From Virgibacillus sp. SK37 (GTDB taxonomy: Bacteria > Bacillota > Bacilli > Bacillales > Amphibacillaceae), in contig NZ_CP007161.1 in NCBI RefSeq assembly GCF_000725285.1, forward strand, positions 1,934,213 to 1,998,212: a DNA stretch of 64,000 nt. Direction: 5' to 3'. Positions 18,146 through 27,691 of this stretch are shown here, in pieces. The notes under the pieces are model-generated. The model was not told the origin of the DNA. It worked only from the letters and a program-made list of their open reading frames with translations, and did not search any database. Numbering within the stretch: the first letter of the stretch is position 1; each line of letters opens with the position of its first letter. The position numbers were made by a program, and so were the translations under genes.

Positions 18146-19234
18146 TTGATATTAAAAGCATTGCTACTCACATGTGTAAAGAGGTTAAAAGGGGAACGCT
18201 CCAGTTCTGCCATTTTTCATATTATTAAAGGAAAGCGCTCGATACAAACCATACAAGATATCCATATGTATCAACTTACGAACTTCTATTCTAGCGTTAA
18301 AAATATAAGAAAAGCAGATTATAATAAAGAAATGCAGAAATTAATTAGACAAAAATTAATAGCAGAAGCAGATGTGGAACGAAGAACAGAGACCTATTTA
18401 ATAACAGAACTGGGAAATGAATGGCTAGAAAGGAATTCTGATAGCTCCTCAATTCATTACTTTAATGGGCTAACATATGCTAACACTTCACTAAAGTTTT
18501 ACTTACGATTAGTACTCCTCATTCAAACACTCACAAATACAACAAGGAATAATTATTCTTTTCTACCGGTTGTCAATGATCCAGAAACAGAAAGGTGGGT
18601 GAAGCATATTTATAGTAGTCAGGTTTACCAAACCAGAGAAACACTCAACCAATTGTATGAGGAATTAAAAAAAGTGTTTCGTTATTTTACCGATGAGGAA
18701 GCACATCTATTTATTGACCGTTTAACCGGTTTTGAACAATATGGGCTAAGTTTAGATCAGCTGGCGAATAAATATGGCAGGTCACAATGGGAAGTACCAT
18801 TATTAATTACAGCAATGACGCAAAATATGTTGCAAGTTGTTGTGGAAGATAAAGAGGAATTTCCTTTTCTCACCTTTATGACAGGTGATATCCAACCCGA
18901 AAATATGCTGCTAACGAATTCAGCAAAAAGCACACACCGACTTTTGCAAAAGGGATATGATATTCCTGCAATTGCTCAGATCAGAAAATTAAAATATAAT
19001 ACAATATATGATCATATTGTAGAAATCGCAATCCATGATCCAGCGTTCCCTATCGAAAAGTACGTTAATAAAAAAACACAACACTCCATAATGGAAGCGA
19101 TCCAGCAAACAAAATCGTTTATGTTAAAAGATATTAAAGAGAATATTAATCACGAAGTGAGCTACTTTGAGATTCGGCTTGTATTATCTTTAATAAAGAA
19201 TACAATTCATTCAGGTGATAAAGGTGATAAATAA
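18146..19234 (+). CDS. ypbB: YpbB, RecQ-associated helix-turn-helix protein
   Basis: The 362-residue product matches YpbB by position, directly upstream of recQ and divergent from fer. It is a soluble helical protein with a probable C-terminal helix-turn-helix region of the kind found in helicase accessory domains (residues about 265-355). The TTG start is chosen because AAAGGAAG lies 7 bases upstream. It overlaps recQ by about 20 bases, implying joint expression and perhaps a shared complex. Biochemical function is not established. Confidence 0.75.
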   Translation: MILKALLLTCVKRLKGERSSSAIFHIIKGKRSIQTIQDIHMYQLTNFYSSVKNIRKADYNKEMQKLIRQKLIAEADVERRTETYLITELGNEWLERNSDSSSIHYFNGLTYANTSLKFYLRLVLLIQTLTNTTRNNYSFLPVVNDPETERWVKHIYSSQVYQTRETLNQLYEELKKVFRYFTDEEAHLFIDRLTGFEQYGLSLDQLANKYGRSQWEVPLLITAMTQNMLQVVVEDKEEFPFLTFMTGDIQPENMLLTNSAKSTHRLLQKGYDIPAIAQIRKLKYNTIYDHIVEIAIHDPAFPIEKYVNKKTQHSIMEAIQQTKSFMLKDIKENINHEVSYFEIRLVLSLIKNTIHSGDKGDK

Positions 19235-20774
19235 ATCGATACTAAAAGAAAACTTACAAAAATATTTTGGCTATTCTTCTTTTCGAACAGGTCAGGAAGA
19301 GATAATCTTGGATGTGATGAAAGGAAAGGATGTATTAGGCATTCTTCCTACGGGCTCAGGGAAGTCGATATGCTATCAGTTACCTGCAAAACTTCTGAAA
19401 GGAGTCACAATTGTAGTTTCTCCATTGATTTCACTAATGGTTGACCAAGTCCGGCAATTAAAGGCCTCTCATTTCAAGGAAGTAGCTGCAATAAATAGTT
19501 TTATTTCCAGAACGGAGAGAGACGAAATTTACAAAAATATTCATTACTATAAACTAGTATATGTTTCTCCAGAAATTTTACAGCAGGATAGATTGCAAAA
19601 GTTACTCAAAGAGCTTCACGTCAGTTTGTTTGTAATTGATGAAGCACATTGTATTTCTCAATGGGGGCATGAATTTCGTCCAGATTATCTTAGACTTGAA
19701 GCTACTATTCGATTGCTAAATAATCCACCCATATTAGCATTAACAGCTACAGCAACAATGGAGGTACAATCAGATATTGTAGAAACACTTGGAAGAAAAG
19801 AAATTGCGCGTCATGTACATCCTATGGATAAAGATAATATTACTTTTTGTGTTCAGCAACTAGTGAATGAAAATGACAAGTTACAGGTAATAACGACATT
19901 ACTTAATAGATATAGAATTCCTACCATTATTTATTTTTCCAGCAGAGAAGCTACAGAAAAGGTTTCCGAACAGTTGAAAAGTAATACGGAAGCTCGAATT
20001 GCTTTTTACCATGGGGGAATGGACCAATATGATCGTGTTACAGTTCAACAACAGTTTATGAGTGATCAGTTGGACGTGATATGCTGTACAAGTGCCTTCG
20101 GGATGGGAATTAACAAAAGTAATATCCGGCTAATTATTCATTTTCATATGCCTCCAAATCTGGAAAGTTTTATTCAGGAAGTGGGGAGGGGCGGAAGGGA
20201 TGGAGACACCTGTGTTAGTTTATTATTGTCATCACCTGGAGATGTTTTTATTCCACAATATATGATACAAGGGGAACTTCCTAACAATACCCAAATCGAA
20301 TATACATTTCATCAACTTCAAAAATTAGTTGAAGCGAATCAATCCCTACCAAGCAGTACCATGGAAATAGAGAATTACTTCCAGTTAAGTGAAATTCAGT
20401 GGAGGTTTTTACTGTTTCAATTGGAAAAGAGAGGGATAATTAATAACAGGGCCATCTATCTTGACCCAGAGAAATGGAATACAGCTCAGAAAGAAATAAT
20501 AGAGCAGAAAAATCATAGGTCTGGCTTAAAAGAGAAAAACCTTACGGAAATTCTAAGATGGATAGAGGAAAAGGATTGCCTGAGAAAGAAACTATATAGT
20601 ACGTTTCAAAACACTGTTAAACCACCTCTTTTTAAATGTTGCAGTAATTGTGACTTTCAATGGTCTCAATGGACTCCTTCACAAACTAATGTAACAAAAA
20701 ATTCTTTTGATGATACGTGGGAGGTAAAATTAAGAAAACTACTTTTGTTTGGTACAACCGATGAAGCAAAGTGA
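19215..20774 (+). CDS. recQ: ATP-dependent DNA helicase RecQ (RecS-like)
   Basis: This superfamily 2 3'-5' DNA helicase acts in recombination and replication repair. The 519-residue product has Walker A (LPTGSGKSICYQ, near residue 44), DEAH box (VIDEAHCISQWGHEFRPDY), motif III TATAT, and motifs V/VI (CCTSAFGMGINKSNIR, QEVGRGGRDG). It is short: the zinc-binding region is represented by a late CCSNC cysteine group (near residue 485), and there is no HRDC domain, as in Bacillus RecS. GTG codons at 19215 and 19224 are possible starts. Confidence 0.92.
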   Translation: MIKVINKSILKENLQKYFGYSSFRTGQEEIILDVMKGKDVLGILPTGSGKSICYQLPAKLLKGVTIVVSPLISLMVDQVRQLKASHFKEVAAINSFISRTERDEIYKNIHYYKLVYVSPEILQQDRLQKLLKELHVSLFVIDEAHCISQWGHEFRPDYLRLEATIRLLNNPPILALTATATMEVQSDIVETLGRKEIARHVHPMDKDNITFCVQQLVNENDKLQVITTLLNRYRIPTIIYFSSREATEKVSEQLKSNTEARIAFYHGGMDQYDRVTVQQQFMSDQLDVICCTSAFGMGINKSNIRLIIHFHMPPNLESFIQEVGRGGRDGDTCVSLLLSSPGDVFIPQYMIQGELPNNTQIEYTFHQLQKLVEANQSLPSSTMEIENYFQLSEIQWRFLLFQLEKRGIINNRAIYLDPEKWNTAQKEIIEQKNHRSGLKEKNLTEILRWIEEKDCLRKKLYSTFQNTVKPPLFKCCSNCDFQWSQWTPSQTNVTKNSFDDTWEVKLRKLLLFGTTDEAK

Positions 20775-21339
20775 AATAATGAAGCGGTTAACTGATAAGG
20801 AGTTAAGGCAACAGGTAGTATTAACACAGATTCTGCTTCTAATCGGAAGTTATATTTTAAGTGTATTCTTATTTGAGCAACCATTGAAGTGGATTAACCT
20901 TTTCCAGTTAGATCTTAAAGAAATTTTTTTGTTTGGTATTGGAACAGCTTTAATTATTTTGTTGATGGACTTAATCATTATGTTAATTTTCCCCATTGAA
21001 TATTATGATGATGGAGGAATTAATAAGCGTTTATTTCGGAACATAACTTTTCCTTCTTTATTGCTAATTACCTTATTTGTTGCTATTGCTGAAGAGATGT
21101 TATTTAGGGGCGTAATACAAAGTTCTTTCGGGTATATAGTTGCAAGTACAACTTTTGCGTTGGTACATATTCGTTATTTGAAGAAACCAGTTTTGTTGCT
21201 CTCTGTTTTGTTTGTCAGTTTTTTTATAGGTTACATATTTGAGCTAACTGGAAATCTAGCTGTAACAATCACGGCTCATTTCATTATAGACTTCGTACTT
21301 GCGTTATTCATCCGCTTAAAAAAGAGGTGTAAACATTGA
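20761..21339 (+). CDS. ypbD: CPBP-family intramembrane protease YpbD
   Basis: CPBP (Abi) family proteins are membrane metalloenzyme-like proteases of mostly unknown substrate. The 192-residue product has about six hydrophobic helices with motif 1 EEMLFRGVI (near residue 112), a histidine in ALVHIRY, and a second histidine in TAHFIIDFVLAL near the C-terminus. It overlaps the end of recQ; the start could also be the TTG at 20749. The terminal codons overlap the next small gene, ypbE, by four bases. Confidence 0.82.
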   Translation: MKQSEIMKRLTDKELRQQVVLTQILLLIGSYILSVFLFEQPLKWINLFQLDLKEIFLFGIGTALIILLMDLIIMLIFPIEYYDDGGINKRLFRNITFPSLLLITLFVAIAEEMLFRGVIQSSFGYIVASTTFALVHIRYLKKPVLLLSVLFVSFFIGYIFELTGNLAVTITAHFIIDFVLALFIRLKKRCKH

Positions 21340-21602
21340 ATTCTAATCAATCTAAAGATCAAGCAACTGAACTAAGAAAATTGGTTACAGATGATGAAAA
21401 TAGCATAGGCGTAGCAGAAGAAGAAAACGCTGAGGATTCTGAAACTACGAAAATAGATTTATTAAATTTACCCCCCCGAAAACAGGTACATACGTCAAAA
21501 AAATCAACTAGGGTCAAAATCAGCAAAGCACTAATCCGATTTATCATTGTATTTCTTGCTCTGACTTTTCTTGTCCTGATAGCATATTACCTGTGGTATT
21601 GA
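21336..21602 (+). CDS. YpbE-like small membrane protein without LysM domain
   Basis: The 88-residue product has an acidic N-terminal half (residues 1-45), a basic stretch (HTSKKSTRVKIS) and one membrane helix (about 64-86), ending LIAYYLWY right after the helix. Position between ypbD and ypbG is that of B. subtilis ypbE, which is much longer and carries an extracytoplasmic LysM domain. Here that domain is missing and the downstream bases show no continuing frame that could supply it. A TTG start follows AAAAAGAGGTG. The call rests on context and topology only. Confidence 0.6.
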   Translation: MNSNQSKDQATELRKLVTDDENSIGVAEEENAEDSETTKIDLLNLPPRKQVHTSKKSTRVKISKALIRFIIVFLALTFLVLIAYYLWY

Positions 21603-21647
21603 TCTAAACTATATAACATACTGGTGATATGGATAGGAGGAAAGGTA

Positions 21648-22415
21648 TTGATATACATAGCTACCCTGTTTGCTCTTGGTGCTATACTTATTTGTTATAT
21701 GTTATTTTTGGCACACCATGATCATGTACGATATCAGACAATAAAAGATGAAAGGCTACCTGCTAACTTTAATGGCTTTAAAATTTTCTTTATTTCTGAT
21801 ATACATAGAAGATCGATAAGAACAACAACACTGCAAACCATATCAAGCCAAATTAATATTATCGTTATTGGAGGGGATTTAACTGAAAAAGGGGTTCCAC
21901 TAAATAGAGTTAGAAATAACATTAGAAAATTAAAAAACATGCACGCACCCATCTACTTTATTTGGGGAAACAATGATTATGAAGCCTCTCCTGAAAAAAT
22001 AAAACGTATTCTTGAACAAGAAGATGTCCATATTCTGTTAAATACAAATAAGGATTTAAGAAGAGGAGATCAGATTATTAGCTTATTAGGAATAGATTGT
22101 TGTAAATATGGAAATGTCAACGTGGAGTTACCTATGAATGAATCCAAAGGCGTTTATAAACTACTTATTACGCATGATCCAAGCACTTACATGGGGTTAG
22201 ACAATAAGGAAAAAGATATGATACATATTGTTCTAGCTGGACATACACATGGTGGGCAAATACGCATTTTTGGCAAAGGGCCATATGAAAGAGGTAAGCT
22301 TAGTAAGATCAGAGATACGAATGTATTAATTAGTGAGGGATATGGTTATACTACTTTGCCTTTTCGTCTAGGAACAAATGCAGAGTGCCATATTATTCAA
22401 TTGGAGAGAAATTAA
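21648..22415 (+). CDS. ypbG: Membrane-anchored metallophosphoesterase YpbG
   Basis: The 255-residue product has one N-terminal membrane anchor (residues 1-20) and a calcineurin-like phosphoesterase domain with the metal-binding series SDIHRR, GGDLTEKG, GNNDYE, ITHDP and GHTHGGQIR. The TTG at 21648 is chosen as start because TAGGAGG lies 8 bases before it; the frame stays open back to 21624 with no ribosome site. In B. subtilis the gene has the same neighbours. Substrate is unknown. Confidence 0.82.
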   Translation: MIYIATLFALGAILICYMLFLAHHDHVRYQTIKDERLPANFNGFKIFFISDIHRRSIRTTTLQTISSQINIIVIGGDLTEKGVPLNRVRNNIRKLKNMHAPIYFIWGNNDYEASPEKIKRILEQEDVHILLNTNKDLRRGDQIISLLGIDCCKYGNVNVELPMNESKGVYKLLITHDPSTYMGLDNKEKDMIHIVLAGHTHGGQIRIFGKGPYERGKLSKIRDTNVLISEGYGYTTLPFRLGTNAECHIIQLERN

Positions 22416-22553
22416 TGCTAATCTAAAGCAGTTGTCATGTTCAACAATCTTAAAATTTGCATATAGTATATAAAGGATCAAATTAGCGCTGTATTTTACA
22501 GCATATAAAAATGATAAAGATTCTGTATAATGCAATACAAAGGAGGATACTGT

Positions 22554-23147
22554 ATGCGCATTGAAAGAATGTCTGATGATCAATTTACGATTTTCTTAAC
22601 GTTCGATGATTTGATCGAACGTGGTTTTACAAAAGAAGATTTATGGCATGATGCATCAAGTGTCCGGACGCTTTTTAGTGATATGATGTATGAAGCCAGT
22701 TCAGAACTTGGCTTTGAATTGGAAGGAATGCTACTTGTACAAGTACAATTAATGCAAGCACAGGGAATGCATGTGATTGTTACACAGAAAGAAGAGATGG
22801 AATATGATGAGGATTTTATTGAAATGAAAGTCACTCTTGATGAGAGCAATGAATTAATTTTCTCATTTAACGATTTTGAAGATATTATTCAAGTATGTTC
22901 CTATTTATCTCCATTAGGCGTTAATGGTGGAGAGATATACTATATGAGCAATTCATACTATGTAATGTTAAATGAGAATGATTTAAATGATCAACATAAA
23001 GAGGATATCATTGCTATTATGTCAGAATATGCTTTTCCTAGTATTATTACGTCCGTACGCTTAAAAGAATATGGAAAAATAATATTCTCTTCACAAGCTG
23101 TTCAACAGGTCGTTCATTATTTTTATAAGAATCAGGATGATAAGTAA
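22554..23147 (+). CDS. ypbH: MecA-family adaptor protein (YpbH)
   Basis: MecA-type adaptors target proteins to the ClpC ATPase for degradation. The 197-residue product starts MRIERMSDDQFTIFLTFDDL, a MecA-type N-terminal substrate-binding domain (residues 1-85), and its C-terminal ClpC-binding domain is about residues 105-197 (FNDFEDIIQVCSYL). AAAGGAGG precedes the ATG at good spacing. The gene position after ypbG identifies YpbH rather than MecA; the two paralogues cannot be told apart by motif alone. Confidence 0.85.
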   Translation: MRIERMSDDQFTIFLTFDDLIERGFTKEDLWHDASSVRTLFSDMMYEASSELGFELEGMLLVQVQLMQAQGMHVIVTQKEEMEYDEDFIEMKVTLDESNELIFSFNDFEDIIQVCSYLSPLGVNGGEIYYMSNSYYVMLNENDLNDQHKEDIIAIMSEYAFPSIITSVRLKEYGKIIFSSQAVQQVVHYFYKNQDDK

Positions 23148-23280
23148 TATGATATGTGAATTGTTTATCTCCACTAAATAAAAATTGATAAATTTTAACT
23201 AACTATTCCGCAGTACCAGGAATAGAAACACTACTTATAGAATCAAAAATAAAATAATTATATAAAATCATTTTATTTTA

Positions 23281-23308
23281 TTGCATAATTATGATGAAAG
23301 TGTATACT
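23281..23308 (+). promoter_or_regulatory. Candidate promoter for gudB
   Basis: TTGCAT at 23281-23286 and TATACT at 23303-23308, spacer 16, about 57 bases before the gudB ATG. The rest of 23148-23280 is AT-rich with nothing recognisable. Confidence 0.45.
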
Positions 23309-23364
23309 AATCTCTGAGTACAGCTATTTATAAAATATTTATAGATATTCTAGGAGGTAAATTA

Positions 23365-24642
23365 ATGGTAGCCGATAAAGCAGCAGATTCTACCAAGGGA
23401 AATAATAAAATGGATGTATTAAGTTCAACACGAACTGTTGTTAAAACAGCATTGGAAAAACTGGGTTACCCAGATGAGGTTTTTGAACTACTTAAAGAAC
23501 CAATCCGCATGATGACTGTAAGAATTCCAGTACGTATGGATGACGGATCAATTAAAATATTCACAGGATATCGTGCACAGCATAATGATGCTGTCGGGCC
23601 GACAAAGGGAGGCGTGAGATTCCATCCGGATGTAACTGAGAAAGAAGTTAAAGCGCTCTCAATCTGGATGAGTCTTAAAGCTGGTATTGTTGACCTGCCT
23701 TATGGTGGCGGGAAAGGCGGTATCATTTGCGACCCCCGTGAAATGTCATTCCGTGAACTTGAAGGTCTAAGTAGAGGTTATGTTCGTGCTATAAGTCAAA
23801 TTGTGGGGCCAACCAAAGATATTCCTGCACCGGATGTTTTTACAAACTCACAAATCATGGCATGGATGATGGATGAATACAGTCGCATTGATGAATTTAA
23901 TAGTCCAGGTTTTATTACAGGAAAACCGATTGTACTCGGTGGTTCCCATGGAAGAGAATCTGCAACTGCAAAAGGTGTTACAATTTGCATTAATGAAGCT
24001 GCTAAGAAAAAGGGCATTGATGTCAAAGGAGCAAGAGTTGTAGTGCAAGGATTTGGTAATGCTGGTAGCTTCTTATCTAAGTTTTTACACGATGCAGGTG
24101 CAAAGATCGTAGGTATTTCCGACGCTTATGGTGCCTTGCATGATCCGGAAGGACTGGATATTGATTATCTACTTGACAGAAGAGATAGTTTTGGTACTGT
24201 AACAAAGCTTTTCAATAATACAATCTCAAATAAAGAGTTGTTAGAGCTAGATTGTGATATATTAGTTCCCGCTGCAGTTGAAAATCAAATTACAGAGGAA
24301 AACGCACATAATATCAAAGCTAGCATTGTTGTAGAAGCTGCAAACGGGCCGACAACAATTGAAGGCACAAAGATTTTAACGGATAGAGGCATTTTACTTG
24401 TTCCGGATGTGCTGGCCTCCGCTGGTGGTGTAACAGTCTCTTATTTTGAGTGGGTTCAGAATAACCAGGGCTATTATTGGTCTGAAGAAGAGATTGAAGA
24501 AAAACTTCATGAAATTATGATTAAAGGATTTAATTCCATTTATAATGTAGCTGAAACTAGACGTGTAGATATGCGCTTGGCAGCCTACATGGTTGGGGTC
24601 AGAAAAATGGCAGAGGCATCCAGGTTCCGCGGCTGGGTATAA
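23365..24642 (+). CDS. gudB: NAD-dependent glutamate dehydrogenase
   Basis: The enzyme interconverts glutamate and 2-oxoglutarate plus ammonia; in Bacillus it works in the catabolic direction. The 425-residue product has the substrate lysine region PYGGGKGGI (near residue 117), PAPDV, the Rossmann motif VVQGFGNAGS (near residue 224) and the C-terminal helix ending EASRFRGWV. The frame is intact, with no sign of the tandem 9-bp duplication that inactivates gudB in B. subtilis 168. TAGGAGG precedes the ATG. Confidence 0.95.
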   Translation: MVADKAADSTKGNNKMDVLSSTRTVVKTALEKLGYPDEVFELLKEPIRMMTVRIPVRMDDGSIKIFTGYRAQHNDAVGPTKGGVRFHPDVTEKEVKALSIWMSLKAGIVDLPYGGGKGGIICDPREMSFRELEGLSRGYVRAISQIVGPTKDIPAPDVFTNSQIMAWMMDEYSRIDEFNSPGFITGKPIVLGGSHGRESATAKGVTICINEAAKKKGIDVKGARVVVQGFGNAGSFLSKFLHDAGAKIVGISDAYGALHDPEGLDIDYLLDRRDSFGTVTKLFNNTISNKELLELDCDILVPAAVENQITEENAHNIKASIVVEAANGPTTIEGTKILTDRGILLVPDVLASAGGVTVSYFEWVQNNQGYYWSEEEIEEKLHEIMIKGFNSIYNVAETRRVDMRLAAYMVGVRKMAEASRFRGWV

Positions 24643-24656
24643 AACAAATTATATGA

Positions 24657-24697
24657 CGAAAAAACTCTTATCATGTATAGTTGGGTAAGAGTTTTTT
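24657..24697 (+). terminator. Terminator after gudB
   Basis: AAAAAACTCTTA and TAAGAGTTTTTT form a 12-bp stem around a 15-base loop ending in a T-run. Confidence 0.8.
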
Positions 24698-24739
24698 CCA
24701 TTAAATAAGTTATCGTTTAACCAAAGGAAGTGCTTAGAA

Positions 24740-25720
24740 TTGAATAGAGAAAAGGTAATTATTATTGGTGGTGGACCTTGTGGAATGTCCTGTGCGATAG
24801 AATTACAAAGAAGAGGTATAAAACCACTCATCATTGAAAAAGAAAATATTGTAAATACGATCTATAATTTCCCAACCCATCAAACCTTCTTTAGTTCTAG
24901 CGAAAAGTTGGAAATTGGTGGGATTCCATTTATTACTGAGAAACAAAAACCTGTACGAAATCAAGCTTTAGCCTATTATAGAACAGTAGCAGAAAGAGAA
25001 AATCTTCGAATCCATTCATTTGAAAAAGTGGTGTCTATAAGTAAAAAGAATGAGTTGTTTGAAGTTAATACATCATATAAAGCTGGGGGAGAAAATAATT
25101 ATCTCGCTGACCATGTAATTATAGCTTCTGGTTATTATGATCAGCCCAATTATATGGGAATACCTGGTGAGGATAAGACAAAGGTAATGCATTATTTCAA
25201 AGAGGCCCACCCATACTTTGATACAAACGTCTTAGTAATAGGTGGAAAAAACTCCGCAGTGGATGCAACTCTGGAGCTTCATAAAGCAGGGGCTCACGTT
25301 ACTGTATTATACCGAGGAAGTGAATATTCGAAGAGTATAAAACCTTGGATTCTTCCAGAATTTGATTCTTTGGTCAGAAACAAAAAGATAAATATGTGTT
25401 TTAATGCATGTGTAACGGAGATTACAGAAGAAAAGGTCCATTATTCTGTAAATGACAGGGAGTATTCAATTGAAAATGATTATGTGTTTGCAATGACTGG
25501 CTATCATCCTGATCTTTCTTTCTTAAGACAGGCTGGTGTTGGAATCAACGAAAGCAATGGTCGTCCTAATTATAATGAAAATACGTATGAGACGAATATT
25601 CCTGGCATCTATATTGCCGGGGTAGTTGCCTCCGGTTATAACAACAATGAGATTTTTATTGAAAACGGTCGCTTTCATGGAGAGGAAATAGCAAATCATA
25701 TTTCTTTAAACTATAGATAA
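24740..25720 (+). CDS. ypdA: Bacillithiol disulfide reductase YpdA
   Basis: YpdA is an FAD/NADPH-dependent reductase that recycles oxidised bacillithiol (BSSB). The 326-residue product starts with the FAD-binding VIIIGGGPCGMSCAIE, whose cysteine is conserved in YpdA, has a second dinucleotide fold VLVIGGKNSAVDA (near residue 165) and the closing GIYIAGVVASG. It has no CxxC redox pair, unlike thioredoxin reductase. The TTG start has AAAGGAAG 9 bases upstream. bshA at the end of the window supports bacillithiol use. Confidence 0.92.
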   Translation: MNREKVIIIGGGPCGMSCAIELQRRGIKPLIIEKENIVNTIYNFPTHQTFFSSSEKLEIGGIPFITEKQKPVRNQALAYYRTVAERENLRIHSFEKVVSISKKNELFEVNTSYKAGGENNYLADHVIIASGYYDQPNYMGIPGEDKTKVMHYFKEAHPYFDTNVLVIGGKNSAVDATLELHKAGAHVTVLYRGSEYSKSIKPWILPEFDSLVRNKKINMCFNACVTEITEEKVHYSVNDREYSIENDYVFAMTGYHPDLSFLRQAGVGINESNGRPNYNENTYETNIPGIYIAGVVASGYNNNEIFIENGRFHGEEIANHISLNYR

Positions 25721-25730
25721 CACAGCAATA

Positions 25731-25770
25731 AAAAACTTGTAGAAAATCCAACGACTTTCTACAAGTTTTT
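25731..25770. terminator. Bidirectional terminator between ypdA and ansA
   Basis: AAAAACTTGTAGAAA and TTTCTACAAGTTTTT form a perfect 15-bp stem serving both convergent genes. Confidence 0.85.
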
Positions 25771-25776
25771 ATTGAA

Positions 25777-26748
25777 TTAGAATTCACGTTCAAACATCAT
25801 TTGAAGTGAGTGAAGGTTATATTCTTTTTGCAGTGCAATAAGTAATTTTAATCTTGCTTTAGGACCTGTTAGGCCATTCGCAAAAATAACTCCCATTTCT
25901 TTCAATTGCTTTCCTCCAGCCTCATACCCATAGGTTGGCTGCACGATCCCCTGATAACATCTTGAAACAAGGATAACTGGAATTTGTTTATGAATTAGCT
26001 TGCGTAATGGCTCTATTGTTTCTTTAGGTAAATTTCCTTGCCCTAAAGCTTCAATTACCAGGCCCTCTGGTTCTGCTTGTATGATTGCTTCCAATAAGGA
26101 TAAGTCCATACCTGCATAAGCTTTTAATAAAAATACTTTTTTATCTATTTTATCTACAGGATACGAATAATGTGCAATTGGTTTATGATGAAATATAATT
26201 GCATCCTTGGTTATAATTCCTAAAGGTCCATATTGTGGGCTCTGGAATGTTGCAACATTACTTGTTGAGGTCTTTGTGACATTTTTTGCCGTGTGGATTT
26301 CATCGTTCATCACAACAAGAACGCCCTTATTCTGTGCATGCTCTTCAACGGCCACTCTTATTGAACTAATTAAATTGTATAAAGCATCTGATCCTATTTC
26401 ATTACTAGATCGCATGGCACCTGTTAATATGACTGGCTTGGAGGGTTGAAGTACTAAATCAAGGAAATAAGCTGTTTCTTCCAATGTATCTGTACCATGA
26501 GTTACCACGATTCCATCATAATCAGGTAATTTGTTCTTTATTTCTTCAGATAGCTTTAACATGTGCACAGGTGTAATATGAGGGGAGGGCAACGAAAATA
26601 TTACCATCTCTTCCGTTTGTGCATATTTTCTAAAGTGATAGGATAGGTCCGTCAAAGGGTGCGTATTTGCTTCCGTAACTTCTCCTGTTTCTTTGTTCTC
26701 CAACATAGATATTGTTCCACCAGTATGTATTAATAGTATTTTTCTCAT
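25777..26748 (-). CDS. ansA: L-asparaginase, type I
   Basis: The enzyme hydrolyses asparagine to aspartate and ammonia in the cytoplasm. The start is set at the ATG ending at 26748 because the conserved N-terminus MRKILLIHTGGTISM begins there after an AGGTGA site; an in-frame upstream ATG has no support. The 323-residue product has the nucleophile threonine in TGGTI and the second triad block VVTHGTDTLEETA (near residue 84). There is no signal peptide. It is convergent with ypdA and divergent from prsW, and no ansB accompanies it. Confidence 0.93.
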   Translation of the reverse strand: MRKILLIHTGGTISMLENKETGEVTEANTHPLTDLSYHFRKYAQTEEMVIFSLPSPHITPVHMLKLSEEIKNKLPDYDGIVVTHGTDTLEETAYFLDLVLQPSKPVILTGAMRSSNEIGSDALYNLISSIRVAVEEHAQNKGVLVVMNDEIHTAKNVTKTSTSNVATFQSPQYGPLGIITKDAIIFHHKPIAHYSYPVDKIDKKVFLLKAYAGMDLSLLEAIIQAEPEGLVIEALGQGNLPKETIEPLRKLIHKQIPVILVSRCYQGIVQPTYGYEAGGKQLKEMGVIFANGLTGPKARLKLLIALQKEYNLHSLQMMFEREF

Positions 26749-26829
26749 ATATTCACCTACTTTGAAATTTGTTATTCCCAACAAGTTAACTTAATGATAG
26801 GATGATGTTATCGGGTTTGAAAAGAGGTT

Positions 26830-27513
26830 ATGGTTATGTTTGCTGTTTTCTCTGCCGGGGTAGCTCCTGCGTTGGCATTAATGTCCTTTTTTTACTTAAA
26901 AGATCGTTTCGCAGAGCCAATGGGTTTGATAATAAGAACCTTCATCCTTGGCGCATTACTTGTATTTCCAATCATGTTTATACAACACATACTTAGCACG
27001 GAGGGAATTAGCACTGATCCTTTTCTTCAGTCTTTTTTTGCTGTTGCGTTAATAGAAGAATTTTTCAAATGGTTTATTATCATGTATACCATTTACCATC
27101 ATTCGGAATTTGATGCTCACTATGATGGAATTGTATACGCAGTAGCGGTTAGTTTAGGATTTGCGACAGTTGAAAATATATTGTTTTTGCTAACTAATGG
27201 AATAGGGTATGCAGTTAGCAGGGCTTTGTTCCCAGTATCATCCCATGCTTTGTTTGGAGTGATCATGGGTTATTATTTTGGTAAAGCTAAGGTTCACACT
27301 ACGAATAAAAAAAGAAATATTTTATTTGCATTTCTAATTCCATTTCTTTTGCACGGACTATATAACTATATATTAAAAACAATAGCAAGTGACTGGCTGT
27401 TACTTCTTATCCCTTTTATGATAGCATTGTGGGTTATTGGAATGCGTCGTGTTAAGTCTGCAAACGCCTCTATATCCCATACTATCTTGCATACCAAGAA
27501 ACAACAAGTGTAA
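26830..27513 (+). CDS. prsW: Intramembrane metalloprotease PrsW
   Basis: PrsW performs site-1 cleavage of anti-sigma factors such as RsiW in B. subtilis. The 227-residue polytopic protein has the active-site VALIEEFFKW (glutamates near residue 78), HYDGIVYAVAVSLGFA with a conserved glutamate following in VEN, and later histidines in SSHALFGVIMGYYFGKA and LLHGLYNY. It stands just upstream of sleB, as in B. subtilis. The ribosome site (AAAAGAGGTT) overlaps the divergent ansA promoter region. Confidence 0.92.
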   Translation: MVMFAVFSAGVAPALALMSFFYLKDRFAEPMGLIIRTFILGALLVFPIMFIQHILSTEGISTDPFLQSFFAVALIEEFFKWFIIMYTIYHHSEFDAHYDGIVYAVAVSLGFATVENILFLLTNGIGYAVSRALFPVSSHALFGVIMGYYFGKAKVHTTNKKRNILFAFLIPFLLHGLYNYILKTIASDWLLLLIPFMIALWVIGMRRVKSANASISHTILHTKKQQV

Positions 27514-27548
27514 AATCCTTCGTATTGAAAATACAAAGGATTTTTTTT
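27512..27548 (+). terminator. Terminator after prsW
   Basis: AATCCTTCGTATT and AATACAAAGGATT form a near-perfect stem followed by eight Ts. Confidence 0.8.
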
Positions 27549-27691
27549 ATAGGAAATTATGGACTACGTACCTATGCTTCTGTTCTATTCAAAGCTTGTT
27601 TTGGTAGTGTTTTGATTCTTGATGAATAAAATGAAAGCTTTACTCAAAAAATAGCTTTTATAATACAAGGTTTTCATCAGGAGGAAAAAAC

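Noticed and set aside
23365..24642. Cryptic gudB with an internal 9-bp duplication, as in B. subtilis 168
   Set aside because: The reading frame is intact and no tandem duplication is visible; the gene is expected to be active.
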